Positions 14,175 to 22,057 of a stretch of DNA of 41,687 bases are shown here, piece after piece (the stretch's first letter is position 1; each line of letters starts with the position of its first letter). Source of the DNA: a virus; the IMG/VR virus record IMGVR_UViG_3300049825_000657, positions 1 to 41,687 of that record. One strand, given 5' to 3'. Both the position numbers and the translations under genes were made by a program. The notes beneath the pieces are model-generated. The model did not search any database, had not been told where the DNA came from, and worked only from the letters and a program-made list of their open reading frames with translations.

Positions 14175-14602
14175 TCCGCACGCCGACACCGCTTGACGCG
14201 CAACTCGCGTGGCACCGCGCCGCGATGGCTGGCGTTTATGCCGAGAAACCGGTGACGTTCTCCGAAATCCCGCAATGCGGTTGGTTCAAGCGCAAGCTGG
14301 TGAAGGGCGGCGTGTTTGTGCCCGCCAAGATCTGGCTGTTCAGCCCGACCGATCCGGAAACCGGCGAACTGTGCGGCGACGAACGCCTGCAGTGCGAGGT
14401 CGGCGGGGCCTTTGCCGATCCGGCTGATGCGTGGCCCTGGCTGTGCAGCAACCCTATATCCGAGGCTGACTTCGGCTATCTCATGGCGGTGCGGGATTGG
14501 GCCGCGTGGTACGCGACGGACCAGCCCCAGGCCAACCCGAAACAACCCATAGACTGGACGCGCGTCGCGCTTCCGCAATTCACAAGGAGTGCAACGGCAT
14601 GA
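14171..14602 (+). CDS. Conserved phage protein (QCGWFKRKLVKGG type)
   Basis: 143 residues. The motif PQCGWFKRKLVKGGVFVPAK, followed by DPETGELCGDE and a later NPISEADF, is a well-conserved small phage protein of unknown function. It usually lies near recombination genes, as here. GTG start with GTGA overlap. Confidence 0.7.
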   Translation: MIRTPTPLDAQLAWHRAAMAGVYAEKPVTFSEIPQCGWFKRKLVKGGVFVPAKIWLFSPTDPETGELCGDERLQCEVGGAFADPADAWPWLCSNPISEADFGYLMAVRDWAAWYATDQPQANPKQPIDWTRVALPQFTRSATA

Positions 14603-15747
14603 ACGACATCGCAGGAATCGGCCACAACAAACCGCCCGTCAAAGAGCAGATGGAGCAGAAGTACCCGGAGGTTTTCCGGCGCCTTGATGAGGTCGAGGCG
14701 CTTGCCGCCCTGATCCCGGAGAAGATCGTCAACGATGACGAAGCCGGCAAGGTCCAAGACATGATCAAGGCCATGCGGGTCGCGATCAACCAAGCCGACG
14801 GGGCGCGCAAGGTCGAGAAGGAAGACTATGACGCCATCGTGAAGCAGATCAACGCAACGTTCAAGATCCCGATGGAGCGCGTCAACTCCGCCATGGCGAC
14901 GGCGCGCGCGAGGCTGGACGTCTATCTTGAGGAGAAGGCGGCGGCGGAGCGGCGACGACGGGAAGAGGAGGCGGAGCGCCTGCGCCTCGCCGCGGAAGAA
15001 AAGCAGCGCGAGGCGGCGGCGGCCGAGGCCCGTGCCCGAGAGGCCGAACAGCGCCGCATCGAGGAGGAGCGCAAGGCCCGCGAAGCCGAGGAGGCGCGCG
15101 CCAAGGCGGTCAAAGACCGCGAGGAAGCTGAGGCCCGCGCGGCCCAAGCAAAGGCCGACGAAGCCCGGCTCAAGGCCCAGCGCTTGGCCGAAGCCGCCGA
15201 GGCGGCGAAGCGGAAGGAGCAGGACGAGGCCGAAGCGGCGGCGCGCGCCATCCGGATCGCAGAACAGAAGAAACTTGAGGAGGAGGCCAAGCAGCGCCGT
15301 ATCGCCGAAGAGGCCGCCGCCCTCGCCGCGAAGGGCGTGGCCGACGCGGAACGCGCCAAGCAGCGCGACGCCGAGGACGCGGCACGGGCGGCGAAGCGCG
15401 AGGAACGCGCCGAGGGCAGGGCGGCAGACGCCGCGCTTGACAGTGCGGTCCGCGAGGAGCGCCGCGCCGACCGCATGGACGGTGCCGCCCAGGCCGGAGA
15501 CGCCGAAATGTCTCGGACCCGCGGCGAGCTCGGCACGGTAGGATCGCTCGCCCAGCGCTGGACCTACACCGTCGTCGCGCCGGACAAGATCAACCTCGAC
15601 ATGCTGCGCGGCTACATCAGCGCTGACGCGATCGAGGCCGCCGTTGGGCGCTGGATGGCGGCGAACCGCAACCGCCTTACCGACGGCGCCACCAACCTGT
15701 TGCCGGGCGTGCGTTTCGACATCGCCAAAGAAGCCCGCGTCGTTTGA
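14599..15747 (+). CDS. Long coiled-coil protein preceding Bet
   Basis: 382 residues. It opens with NDIAGIGHNKPP, a start typical of phages of Rhizobiales-type hosts. Residues about 110-290 are an extended Ala/Glu/Arg coiled coil like TolA. The C-terminal 85 residues contain RWTYTVVAPDKINLDMLRGY and a final GVRFDIA, a small domain found in phage proteins beside RecT/Bet genes. Probably a recombination accessory protein. The strong codon bias of the coiled coil creates long open frames on the other strand that are not genes. Confidence 0.65.
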   Translation: MNDIAGIGHNKPPVKEQMEQKYPEVFRRLDEVEALAALIPEKIVNDDEAGKVQDMIKAMRVAINQADGARKVEKEDYDAIVKQINATFKIPMERVNSAMATARARLDVYLEEKAAAERRRREEEAERLRLAAEEKQREAAAAEARAREAEQRRIEEERKAREAEEARAKAVKDREEAEARAAQAKADEARLKAQRLAEAAEAAKRKEQDEAEAAARAIRIAEQKKLEEEAKQRRIAEEAAALAAKGVADAERAKQRDAEDAARAAKREERAEGRAADAALDSAVREERRADRMDGAAQAGDAEMSRTRGELGTVGSLAQRWTYTVVAPDKINLDMLRGYISADAIEAAVGRWMAANRNRLTDGATNLLPGVRFDIAKEARVV

Positions 15748-15767
15748 ACCTGAAAGGACACCCTGAG

Positions 15768-16652
15768 ATGAACGCCCAACAGAAGCCCGCAAATCAAGTC
15801 GCTACCGCCGCGCAATCGTCATTGCTGACGGTCATGGCGGCCAAATACTCAATGGATCCAAACGTCTTCGCGGCGACGATCCGCAAGACGTGCATGCCGG
15901 CGAATGCAACGAACGAAGAATTCGGCGCATTCATGATGGTTGCCAAGGAATACAACCTCAATCCCATTCTCAAGGAAATTCATGCGTTCCCGAAAAAAGG
16001 TGGAGGGATTCAGCCTGTCATCTCGGTAGACGGGTGGATAAGCCTAGTGAACCAGCATCCGAGCGCCGACGGGTTCGACTTCGAATGGACCGAGGGCAAG
16101 AATGGCGACCCATTTTCCTGCAAGTGCACGATGTACAGGAAGGACCGCAATCATCCCACCATCGCCGAGGAGTTCTTGTCCGAGTGTTTCCGAAACACCG
16201 AGCCATGGAAGATGAAGCGCCGCATGCTGCGGCACCGCGCGTTCATCCAGGCCGCGAGAATGGCGTTCGGCTTCACTGGCATCATGGACGAAGACGAGGG
16301 ATCAGCGATGCTTGAAATGCGCGATATCACGCCAGACGAGAGGCCGGATCGCGCGGCATTTATTTCGAATTCAGCGGCGCCCCCACGTCCCGCCGCTGAC
16401 GAAGGGAAGGCGGGGGAGGCCGTCGGTTCCTCCCCTGCAGGCGCCCCCGCCGACCCTGATCCCGAATACGAATTCGGAGTGCCCGATGCCCTGGAAATGG
16501 GCAAGCTGGCGTTTGCCGAGAAACGCCCGCGCCGCGCGCCGCCGGAGTGGGTAGGCCACCCGCAACAGGAAGCGCTCACCGACGCCTTCCTGCAGGGCTA
16601 CGACGACGCCGAGTCCGCGGCTAAGACCGAAGAAAAGGGGAAAGCGCCATGA
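15768..16652 (+). CDS. bet: Phage recombination protein Bet (RecT family)
   Basis: 294 residues. Single-strand annealing protein: KYSMDPNVFAATIRKTCMP, then EFGAFMMVAKEYNLNPILKE, then GGIQPVISVDGWISLVNQHP, the hallmark stretch of Bet/RecT proteins, followed by a KMKRRMLRHRAFIQAARMAF helix. It promotes annealing of complementary single strands. The C-terminal 100 residues are a disordered tail. No lambda-type exonuclease lies next to it. ATG at 15768 has a GAAAGGA ribosome site; an upstream TTG is less likely. Confidence 0.9.
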   Translation: MNAQQKPANQVATAAQSSLLTVMAAKYSMDPNVFAATIRKTCMPANATNEEFGAFMMVAKEYNLNPILKEIHAFPKKGGGIQPVISVDGWISLVNQHPSADGFDFEWTEGKNGDPFSCKCTMYRKDRNHPTIAEEFLSECFRNTEPWKMKRRMLRHRAFIQAARMAFGFTGIMDEDEGSAMLEMRDITPDERPDRAAFISNSAAPPRPAADEGKAGEAVGSSPAGAPADPDPEYEFGVPDALEMGKLAFAEKRPRRAPPEWVGHPQQEALTDAFLQGYDDAESAAKTEEKGKAP

Positions 16653-17014
16653 AGGAACCAATGCCCAAAATATCTTTAAATAGGTGGACCAAAGAATTTG
16701 TTCCAACGGAACCAGTTTGGAAATTCGCCAACAAAATCAAAGCTAAAATCTGGCACCACGCGAATTCGTTTGACATGGTACCAGGCCGAGATCTACGCCT
16801 CGCGCGCGGCCTCCGAGGAAGGAAGGCGAACCAACTCTTGGTTCGGACTCCTTCTCAGTTTTGGTGCCCGTTGAAGGCGAAGCAAGCCTCGCAGCCCGCG
16901 ACATTCACAACCCGCATCATCATCGGCAAGGTTTGGATAAACCTCGGCGCACCCGACGTTTTCGTTGGGATGGTACCTCCAGACCTGTGGACCAGAGAAA
17001 GCAACCAGCCATGA
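16649..17014 (+). CDS. Hypothetical protein, frame uncertain
   Basis: 121 residues; the ATG overlaps the Bet stop and the stop overlaps the next start, so the frame fits the operon. The composition is odd for the phage: the first 45 residues are Lys/Trp-rich and the DNA is AT-rich, then the middle becomes Arg-rich. In another frame the DNA around 16777-16870 reads TWYQAEIYASRAASEEGRR, which looks protein-like, so a frameshift is possible. No family recognised. Confidence 0.45.
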   Translation: MKEPMPKISLNRWTKEFVPTEPVWKFANKIKAKIWHHANSFDMVPGRDLRLARGLRGRKANQLLVRTPSQFWCPLKAKQASQPATFTTRIIIGKVWINLGAPDVFVGMVPPDLWTRESNQP

Positions 17015-17331
17015 TCCCTATCAGCCACGCCAAGAAGGCGCTTGATCTCCAGACGGTGATCGAGCACCTGGAAGAAAAGCTGCGCCGCCTGCCATCCGTC
17101 GGCATCGAGGTTAGGATAGACGGGCTCGAGGCCGACAAATTCCTCGGCAGCGAGACGACGGACCACGCGAAGGAGCTTTGCCGGGACCGGATGGCGCAAG
17201 ATCTGACGGAGCACATTGACCGCTGCAAGGCGGAGATGGGGAGGCTAGGTTTCGCCACGGATGAGGCGACGGTATTGCCACTGTCGAGGGCGGAACGCGC
17301 TTCGCCTGGATTGGGAGGAGTGGAACCATGA
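17011..17331 (+). CDS. Hypothetical helical protein
   Basis: 106 residues, helical (HAKKALDLQTVIEHLEEKLR; later AKELCRDRMAQDLTEHIDRC). No domain recognised. ATG overlaps the previous stop and its own stop overlaps the next ATG. A role in the recombination operon is inferred only from position. Confidence 0.6.
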   Translation: MIPISHAKKALDLQTVIEHLEEKLRRLPSVGIEVRIDGLEADKFLGSETTDHAKELCRDRMAQDLTEHIDRCKAEMGRLGFATDEATVLPLSRAERASPGLGGVEP

Positions 17332-17588
17332 TCATCGAAACCGGATGGCGCGGCTTCTGCGCGCAAGTATATCCCGATGGGGCCCCTGAAATCCAATTGC
17401 AGGACATGCGCCAAGCGTTCTTTGCTGGCGCGGCACAAGCTATAGGGATAGTCGCCAAGGCCTTTGCGGACGAAAACTTAAGTGTTGAAGAATGCCTTCT
17501 CCATATGAAAAGCATCAACGATGAGCTTGTGGAGTTCATCAACGACTACCAACTCCGGCACGTCGAAACCATTGGAGAGATGCAATGA
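17328..17588 (+). CDS. Conserved small phage protein (FFAGA type)
   Basis: 86 residues. The middle segment LQDMRQAFFAGAAQAIGIV and the C-terminal KSINDELVEF fit a widespread small helical phage protein of unknown function. ATGA overlaps at both ends. Confidence 0.65.
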   Translation: MIIETGWRGFCAQVYPDGAPEIQLQDMRQAFFAGAAQAIGIVAKAFADENLSVEECLLHMKSINDELVEFINDYQLRHVETIGEMQ

Positions 17589-18019
17589 TCCGCCCTCTGT
17601 TCCTTGCCACTCTCATCCTCACCTCGCCGATAACGGCACAACTCGCTATCGGAGCCGATCTGCTCGCCGTGGCGCGCCAGTCGCTCGGCCTGCACGAGCG
17701 CAAGCACCGCGCCGTGTTGCGCCGCATGATCGGCGTCGATCCGGTGCGAACGAGATGGTGCGGCGCTTGGCTCGGCTACGTCGCGCGACGGGCCGGGAAG
17801 CGTCCTCCGGCAGGGTTTCCGTCGTCCAGGGCTTGGCCCATCGCTGGCCACGCGGCAGGTCCTGCGCCCGGCCACATCGTGATCTTCCGTCACCGTCACG
17901 TCGGCCTCATGACCGGGTTTTGCCGGGGCGGCGTGAAGGTGATCAGCGCCAACTGGCGGAACCAGGTCGGCGAGAACTGCCGGCCGTTTCGGACAATCAG
18001 AGGATTTCGAAAAATATGA
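17585..18019 (+). CDS. Secreted NlpC/CHAP-like cysteine peptidase (TIGR02594-like)
   Basis: 144 residues with an N-terminal signal peptide (about 1-23). The core holds RWCGAWLGYVARRAG with Cys59, HIVIFRHRHVGLM with His105, and SANWRNQV with Asn123, the Cys-His-Asn layout of TIGR02594-type peptidoglycan-cleaving proteins. It probably cuts peptide stems in the periplasm. It lies in the recombination operon, away from the endolysin, so its use in lysis is not certain. Confidence 0.7.
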   Translation: MIRPLFLATLILTSPITAQLAIGADLLAVARQSLGLHERKHRAVLRRMIGVDPVRTRWCGAWLGYVARRAGKRPPAGFPSSRAWPIAGHAAGPAPGHIVIFRHRHVGLMTGFCRGGVKVISANWRNQVGENCRPFRTIRGFRKI

Positions 18020-19632
18020 CATTCCCCCTTCCAGACGCCGCCATCCTTGACGATCGGCTCGCCATTGTCGGCACCACAGGTTCCGGCAAGAGCTACATGG
18101 CGAGTTCTGCGATTGAGCGCGTCCTCGCCGCGGGTCACCGTGCGATCATCATAGACCCTCTTGGCGTGTGGTGGGGCCTGCGCTTACAGGCCGATGGGGA
18201 GACACAGTCAGCTTTCAGTCCGGTGATCTTCGGTGGAGCGCGCGGCGACATACCGATCACGGAAAGTGCTGGCCAAGTCATCGGCGAAGCCGTGGCCAGC
18301 ATGAAGGAAAGCTGCATTGTCGATCTGAGCGAGTTCGGAACCAAGGCAGCGGAACGACGGTTCATGTTGGCGTTTATAACCGCGCTGTACCGAAACAGCC
18401 GGGGCAATCCGGTTCATATCGTGTTCGACGAGGCCGATATGTGGGCGCCGCAGTTCACCGCCGACAGGGAGGGCGGGGCGGCGCAGTTGCTCGGTATGAT
18501 GGAGACCATCGTTCGCCGCGGCCGGATTAAGGGCTTTGTGCCCATGCTGATCACACAACGGCCGGCCGTGCTGAACAAGAACGTTCTCAGCCAAGCCGAC
18601 GGACTTGTCGCGTTCAAACTCACGAGTTCGCAGGATCGTGACGCGATTGGTGCATGGGTTGAGGGACAGGCCGACAAGTCCGTCTGGCGGGGCATCTACG
18701 CTAAACTGGCGACGATGAAGCGCGGCGAGGGCGTCGTCTGGTTGCCCGGCAGGGAGGTGCTGGAAACCGTCCAATTCCCCCAGAAGATGACGTTCGATTC
18801 TTCGCGAACGCCCCGGCGCGGCGAGACTCAATCGCCTTCGCAACTCAAGCCCCTGAATATCGGCGCACTTCGCGAGCGGCTGGCCACTGTGGAGGATGAG
18901 GTCAAGCTGTCCGACCCTAAGCTGCTGAAAGCCGAGATTGCTAGGCTCCGCGCCGCGAAACCTGATCCAGAGGCGGAGCTGCGGGGCTACGAGCGCGGAA
19001 GCCAGGCTATGCTATCTGCTACTTCTGGGCTGTTATCTGACATTGCTGCGCACTTGGCGCGGGCCGACGAGGAACTTGCTGGCGCAAAGCGGCGCGTCGA
19101 AAGCTTCGCGACTCAGACCCAGACGAAATCCTCACCTGCGCCCGTGGCGCGACTCCAAGCCGCAGCGCCGCGCAACCCGAAAAGAAGCGGAACCATGTCG
19201 CCGAGCGCGCGGCAGATCGTTGATGTGATCCGTCGCGCATACCCCGTTTCGCTCAGCTTCGCCGCCGCTGCGCGCCGCGCCGGGGTTTCGAATCGGTCCA
19301 GCGCTTATCGCAGTTACCAGCGAGAGGTCGAAGCGTGTCCGGACATCGAACTGCAGGCCAGCGGGAACTTGAAGTGCGCGACAGGAACCCCCGGCCTTGA
19401 ACCGACGCCAGCGAGCGCCTCCGTCGATTCATGGGCCGCGCGCTTGCCGAAAAGCTACGGGAGTATGCTGCGCGCCATCGCAGCAGAAGGCCGGGCCGAC
19501 AAAAACACCATAGCCATCCGGGCTGGCGTCAGCCCGACGTCAAGCGGACTGTCATCTGGTTTGCGCGAACTTGTCAGCCTAGAGTTGGTTGTTGTTGACG
19601 ACGGAAAGTATAGCCTTTCGGAGGGCATGTGA
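18016..19632 (+). CDS. HerA/FtsK-like ATPase with C-terminal winged helices
   Basis: 538 residues. Walker A GTTGSGKS (19-26), Walker B VHIVFDEAD (133-141) and a sensor LITQRP (178-183) identify a HerA/DUF87-type DNA-pumping ATPase. A coiled-coil linker (about 275-375) leads to two helix-turn-helix-like regions (QIVDVIRRAYPVS...AARRAGVSNRS; and AGVSPTSSGLSSGLRELVSL). Such phage proteins are known but unassigned; DNA translocation or transcription/replication control is plausible. ATG at 18016 overlaps the previous stop; a longer in-frame start is a shadow of the preceding gene. Confidence 0.75.
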   Translation: MTFPLPDAAILDDRLAIVGTTGSGKSYMASSAIERVLAAGHRAIIIDPLGVWWGLRLQADGETQSAFSPVIFGGARGDIPITESAGQVIGEAVASMKESCIVDLSEFGTKAAERRFMLAFITALYRNSRGNPVHIVFDEADMWAPQFTADREGGAAQLLGMMETIVRRGRIKGFVPMLITQRPAVLNKNVLSQADGLVAFKLTSSQDRDAIGAWVEGQADKSVWRGIYAKLATMKRGEGVVWLPGREVLETVQFPQKMTFDSSRTPRRGETQSPSQLKPLNIGALRERLATVEDEVKLSDPKLLKAEIARLRAAKPDPEAELRGYERGSQAMLSATSGLLSDIAAHLARADEELAGAKRRVESFATQTQTKSSPAPVARLQAAAPRNPKRSGTMSPSARQIVDVIRRAYPVSLSFAAAARRAGVSNRSSAYRSYQREVEACPDIELQASGNLKCATGTPGLEPTPASASVDSWAARLPKSYGSMLRAIAAEGRADKNTIAIRAGVSPTSSGLSSGLRELVSLELVVVDDGKYSLSEGM

Positions 19633-19790
19633 TGAACCCGCGCCACCCTTTCAACCCCTTCCGCATCTTGGCCGCGATCCGCCGCACCGTGCAGTTCGTG
19701 TGGTGGCATAAATTCAAGCGGCGGCTCGGCATGGGCAAGGCTTACGCGCGCTATGCCGACGACACCGAAAATGGAAGGAACCCGAAGTGA
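19632..19790 (+). CDS. Small basic protein
   Basis: 52 residues (MNPRHPFNPFRILAAIRRTV, then WWHKFKRRLGMGKAYARYAD), basic and amphipathic, no domain recognised. The ATG overlaps the ATPase stop (TGATG) and its stop overlaps the next GTG. Confidence 0.55.
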   Translation: MNPRHPFNPFRILAAIRRTVQFVWWHKFKRRLGMGKAYARYADDTENGRNPK

Positions 19791-19981
19791 CCCGATCTGA
19801 CCTCATCGACATCACCGTGCGGATCATCCATGAAACCGAGAAGGCATGGTTGGTGGACCACGGCGAAACGACTCAATGCTGGATACCAAAGTCGCGCGGC
19901 GAGATTGAGAAGAACAGCGACGGCAAGACCTACACGCTCACAATCGATCAACGGTTGGCGGAAGAGAAGGGAATGGTGTGA
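19787..19981 (+). CDS. Conserved small phage protein (IDITVRII type)
   Basis: 64 residues: DLIDITVRIIHETEKAWLVD, then WIPKSRGEIE and a terminal LAEEKGMV, a widely conserved small phage protein of unknown function. GTG start with a GTGA overlap. Confidence 0.75.
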   Translation: MTRSDLIDITVRIIHETEKAWLVDHGETTQCWIPKSRGEIEKNSDGKTYTLTIDQRLAEEKGMV

Positions 19982-20292
19982 TGGATAATTCAGTTCTCAG
20001 GGTTTCGGACCATAAAGCGAAACTCACGGTCGATCAGTTGGCGGAGGCCCTCTATGAAGGGACGCCGCATCTCCAAAATTTGGCGGAAAAACTGGCCCGC
20101 CAACACGGACAAGCGCAGGCATTGTCGTTCTATGGCCTGATGGGGGAGGACGTTCGAAACTTCTGGCGCGGAATCGCCAAGCAATTGATCGAACACGCCT
20201 CGCAATGGAAGTCGAATGTTGGAAGTGGGTGTATCCTCGCGGACGAAGAGCGCTCCAGGTTGAAAGCCCTGCCTCGCGTTGATAACGCGTGA
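19981..20292 (+). CDS. Hypothetical protein
   Basis: 103 residues, helical, no domain recognised. ATG at 19981 overlaps the previous stop (TGATG); its stop overlaps the HNH gene start in the same way. Confidence 0.55.
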   Translation: MDNSVLRVSDHKAKLTVDQLAEALYEGTPHLQNLAEKLARQHGQAQALSFYGLMGEDVRNFWRGIAKQLIEHASQWKSNVGSGCILADEERSRLKALPRVDNA

Positions 20293-20690
20293 TGCCTATA
20301 CGCCCAGAACGCAAGCACCTCTATCCCGCGAACTGGAAAACCGAGATCGTCCCGGCTGTGCGGGCGAGGAGTGGGGATAAATGCGAAACTTGCAGTCTAT
20401 CAAATGGCACATGGATTCGCCGTTGCCAAGATTGGACATATTTTGCGCTTGGAAGTGGCTTGCCAGAATTGGCAGACGAATTTTTCGATGAGGACACGGG
20501 GCAACGTGTTGATAGACAAAAGTTCTTCCCCGCTATGCGTCAGCCCATCAAGATCGTCTTGACCGTGGCGCACCTCAACCACGACGAAACCGACAACCGC
20601 ATGGAAAACCTCGCCCATCTCTGCCAGCTCCACCACAACAGACACGACGCCGAGCACAGGGCGGCGAACAGAAAGGCACGGAAGCCATGA
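20292..20690 (+). CDS. HNH endonuclease
   Basis: 132 residues. An N-terminal RPERKHLYPANWKTEIVP precedes a CETC zinc pair, and the core is LTVAHLNHDETDNRMENLAH followed by LCQLHHNRHD, a typical HNH motif in a phage-type nuclease. It probably nicks or cuts DNA. Compared with the nested HNH at 4.1-4.7 kb it lacks Myb repeats, so it is a different subtype. Confidence 0.8.
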   Translation: MPIRPERKHLYPANWKTEIVPAVRARSGDKCETCSLSNGTWIRRCQDWTYFALGSGLPELADEFFDEDTGQRVDRQKFFPAMRQPIKIVLTVAHLNHDETDNRMENLAHLCQLHHNRHDAEHRAANRKARKP

Positions 20691-21055
20691 CCGACGAAAC
20701 CGACGAAGAGCTGATCGGCGCTATTGAGTTTACACTACGGGTAAAGCCGAATGCAGGCCTACTCCCGGACACGTGGGTACGCATCCTTGCCCTCGCGCGG
20801 CGCGGCGCTGCGACGAAGTGGCGGCCCATTGAGGAATATAAAACCGGCAAGTTGGAGCCGCTCAACGCCATTGTGTGCAACCAGTATGGCGGCAAGGTGA
20901 TGGCACAATCCGACAAGTGGGGAGATTGGTACATTAAGAATGATTGCGGGGACACTCTCTACACATTCGACAGCTTTGACGACACACACCTTGCCGAGCC
21001 CCTCCAGCCACACTTCTACATCCCCACCGAAGCGCTAGGGGAGCCGGGAAAATGA
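20687..21055 (+). CDS. DUF551-like phage protein
   Basis: 122 residues with a TKWRPIEEYKTG motif and a later HFYIPTE, reminiscent of DUF551-like phage proteins (W-x-P-I-x-E...W/F-x-P). The match is weak. ATGA overlaps with both neighbours. Confidence 0.5.
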   Translation: MTDETDEELIGAIEFTLRVKPNAGLLPDTWVRILALARRGAATKWRPIEEYKTGKLEPLNAIVCNQYGGKVMAQSDKWGDWYIKNDCGDTLYTFDSFDDTHLAEPLQPHFYIPTEALGEPGK

Positions 21056-21531
21056 TGATGTTGTCTGCCAAAGAAATCTCCGAACTCGATATGAAGGCGT
21101 TCCTTGCCGACTTGAGAAAGCGTAATTTTTCCCGAGCAGGAGAAACAGAGGTCATTGCGATCAAAGCCGCCGACGTGATTGAGCACCTTCTGTCGCGAGT
21201 TCTCAAGCCCGGCGATGACCTGGGCAACGGGCTGGTGGCGATGCCGAGAGATAGCCATAGCCCGCCCCTGTACGTTGAGGCGCAGGAACGAGCAGCCGCC
21301 AAGTATGGGCTAAAGCCCGGCGAACTCCAATGGCAGTGGCGAGAAGGGGTTAGAACGGACCCAAACGAAGTCATGGATGCAATCATTGACGCACTTGCCA
21401 TGGGCGGCATTCATGGTTGGCATGGCTCCGCCGTGAGCTGTGTTGCCCAGATTGTGACCTGCCAAATGCGGAGAGCAGAAAAAGCAGAAGCCGAGTTAGC
21501 CGCCATGATCGAAGCGGCAAAGGAAGGGTGA
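21052..21531 (+). CDS. Hypothetical protein
   Basis: 159 residues, helical, no domain recognised; starts MMMLSAKEISELDMKAFLAD. Some hydrophobic helices near ALAMGGIHGW. ATGA overlap with the previous gene. Confidence 0.55.
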   Translation: MMMLSAKEISELDMKAFLADLRKRNFSRAGETEVIAIKAADVIEHLLSRVLKPGDDLGNGLVAMPRDSHSPPLYVEAQERAAAKYGLKPGELQWQWREGVRTDPNEVMDAIIDALAMGGIHGWHGSAVSCVAQIVTCQMRRAEKAEAELAAMIEAAKEG

Positions 21532-21716
21532 TATTTCTAATTCCGGCAACGGAATCGCCAGCTTATCCTTCAGGGCGTAAACAAGATGGAGGCCGACTGC
21601 GAAAGCTGAGGCAGACGGGAAACGCACCCAGTAACCCAAGCGTGACAGGCCGGAGAGACGGCCACCAAGAAACACAAGAGCCCCCGGCTGGGGAGAGGAG
21701 AGCTAGATGCCAATGA
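21528..21716 (+). CDS. Possible small ORF spanning repeat copy 1
   Basis: 62 codons from a GTG overlapping the previous stop. The peptide is low in recognisable content (SGRKQDGGRLRKLRQTGN) and ends through the 17-bp repeat as PPAGE. It overlaps the next gene by 10 bases. It may be only a spacer sequence. Confidence 0.25.
   Translation: MIFLIPATESPAYPSGRKQDGGRLRKLRQTGNAPSNPSVTGRRDGHQETQEPPAGERRARCQ
21679..21695 (+). repeat. 17-bp hairpin-forming direct repeat, copy 1
   Basis: AGCCCCCGGCTGGGGAG, identical to 21918-21934. The CCCC and GGGG arms can form a short stem. It lies immediately before the ribosome site of the gene at 21707. Confidence 0.8.
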
Positions 21717-21949
21717 TTTTAAAAGATTCTGTAATCATCGATTACACCAATCATCGGGGCGAAAGAGCACTTAGATCAATAAGGCCGATTCGCATCGCAT
21801 GGGAAAGCAGTGAATGGCATCCCGAAACTCAATGGATATTGCATGCCTTAGATACAGAAAAGAACGAACTCCGAGAATTTGCAATGGCTGACGTTCACTC
21901 ATGGAATGGAGTGAGGAAGCCCCCGGCTGGGGAGCCGAGGGCCGATTAA
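21707..21949 (+). CDS. Conserved phage protein, WYL-like segment
   Basis: 80 residues: VIIDYTNHRGERALRSIRPI, then WHPETQWILHALDTEKNELR and EFAMADV. This pattern (Y-x-N-x-x-G-E...I-x-P...W-H-P-x-x-Q-W-[IL]-L-x-A-x-D...F-A-M) is common in phages and resembles a WYL-type fold. A GAGAGGAGAG ribosome site precedes it. It reads more AT-rich than its neighbours and is flanked by the 17-bp repeats, as a cassette would be. Confidence 0.7.
   Translation: MPMILKDSVIIDYTNHRGERALRSIRPIRIAWESSEWHPETQWILHALDTEKNELREFAMADVHSWNGVRKPPAGEPRAD
21918..21934 (+). repeat. 17-bp hairpin-forming direct repeat, copy 2
   Basis: Identical to 21679-21695, 239 bases away, inside the last codons of the gene at 21707 (reads PPAGE in frame). 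Together with copy 1 it brackets that gene. Confidence 0.8.
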
Positions 21950-22057
21950 GGCTTAGACCAAAACCACCTTGCCGGGAGTTCGTGTCACCGTGAGTTTAGA
22001 ACCAGCCCCAGGTGCCTGAGGCGCGCAAATGGCCAGACGGCCAGATAGGAGAATGAA

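Noticed and set aside
14476-15792. 438-codon ORF on the minus strand
   Set aside because: Shadow of the Ala/Glu/Arg-rich coiled-coil gene on the plus strand; no phage-like motif.
17521-18015. Upstream extension of the HerA-like ATPase frame
   Set aside because: It overlaps the NlpC/CHAP-like gene in another frame; the ATG at 18016 overlaps that gene's stop as in the rest of the operon.
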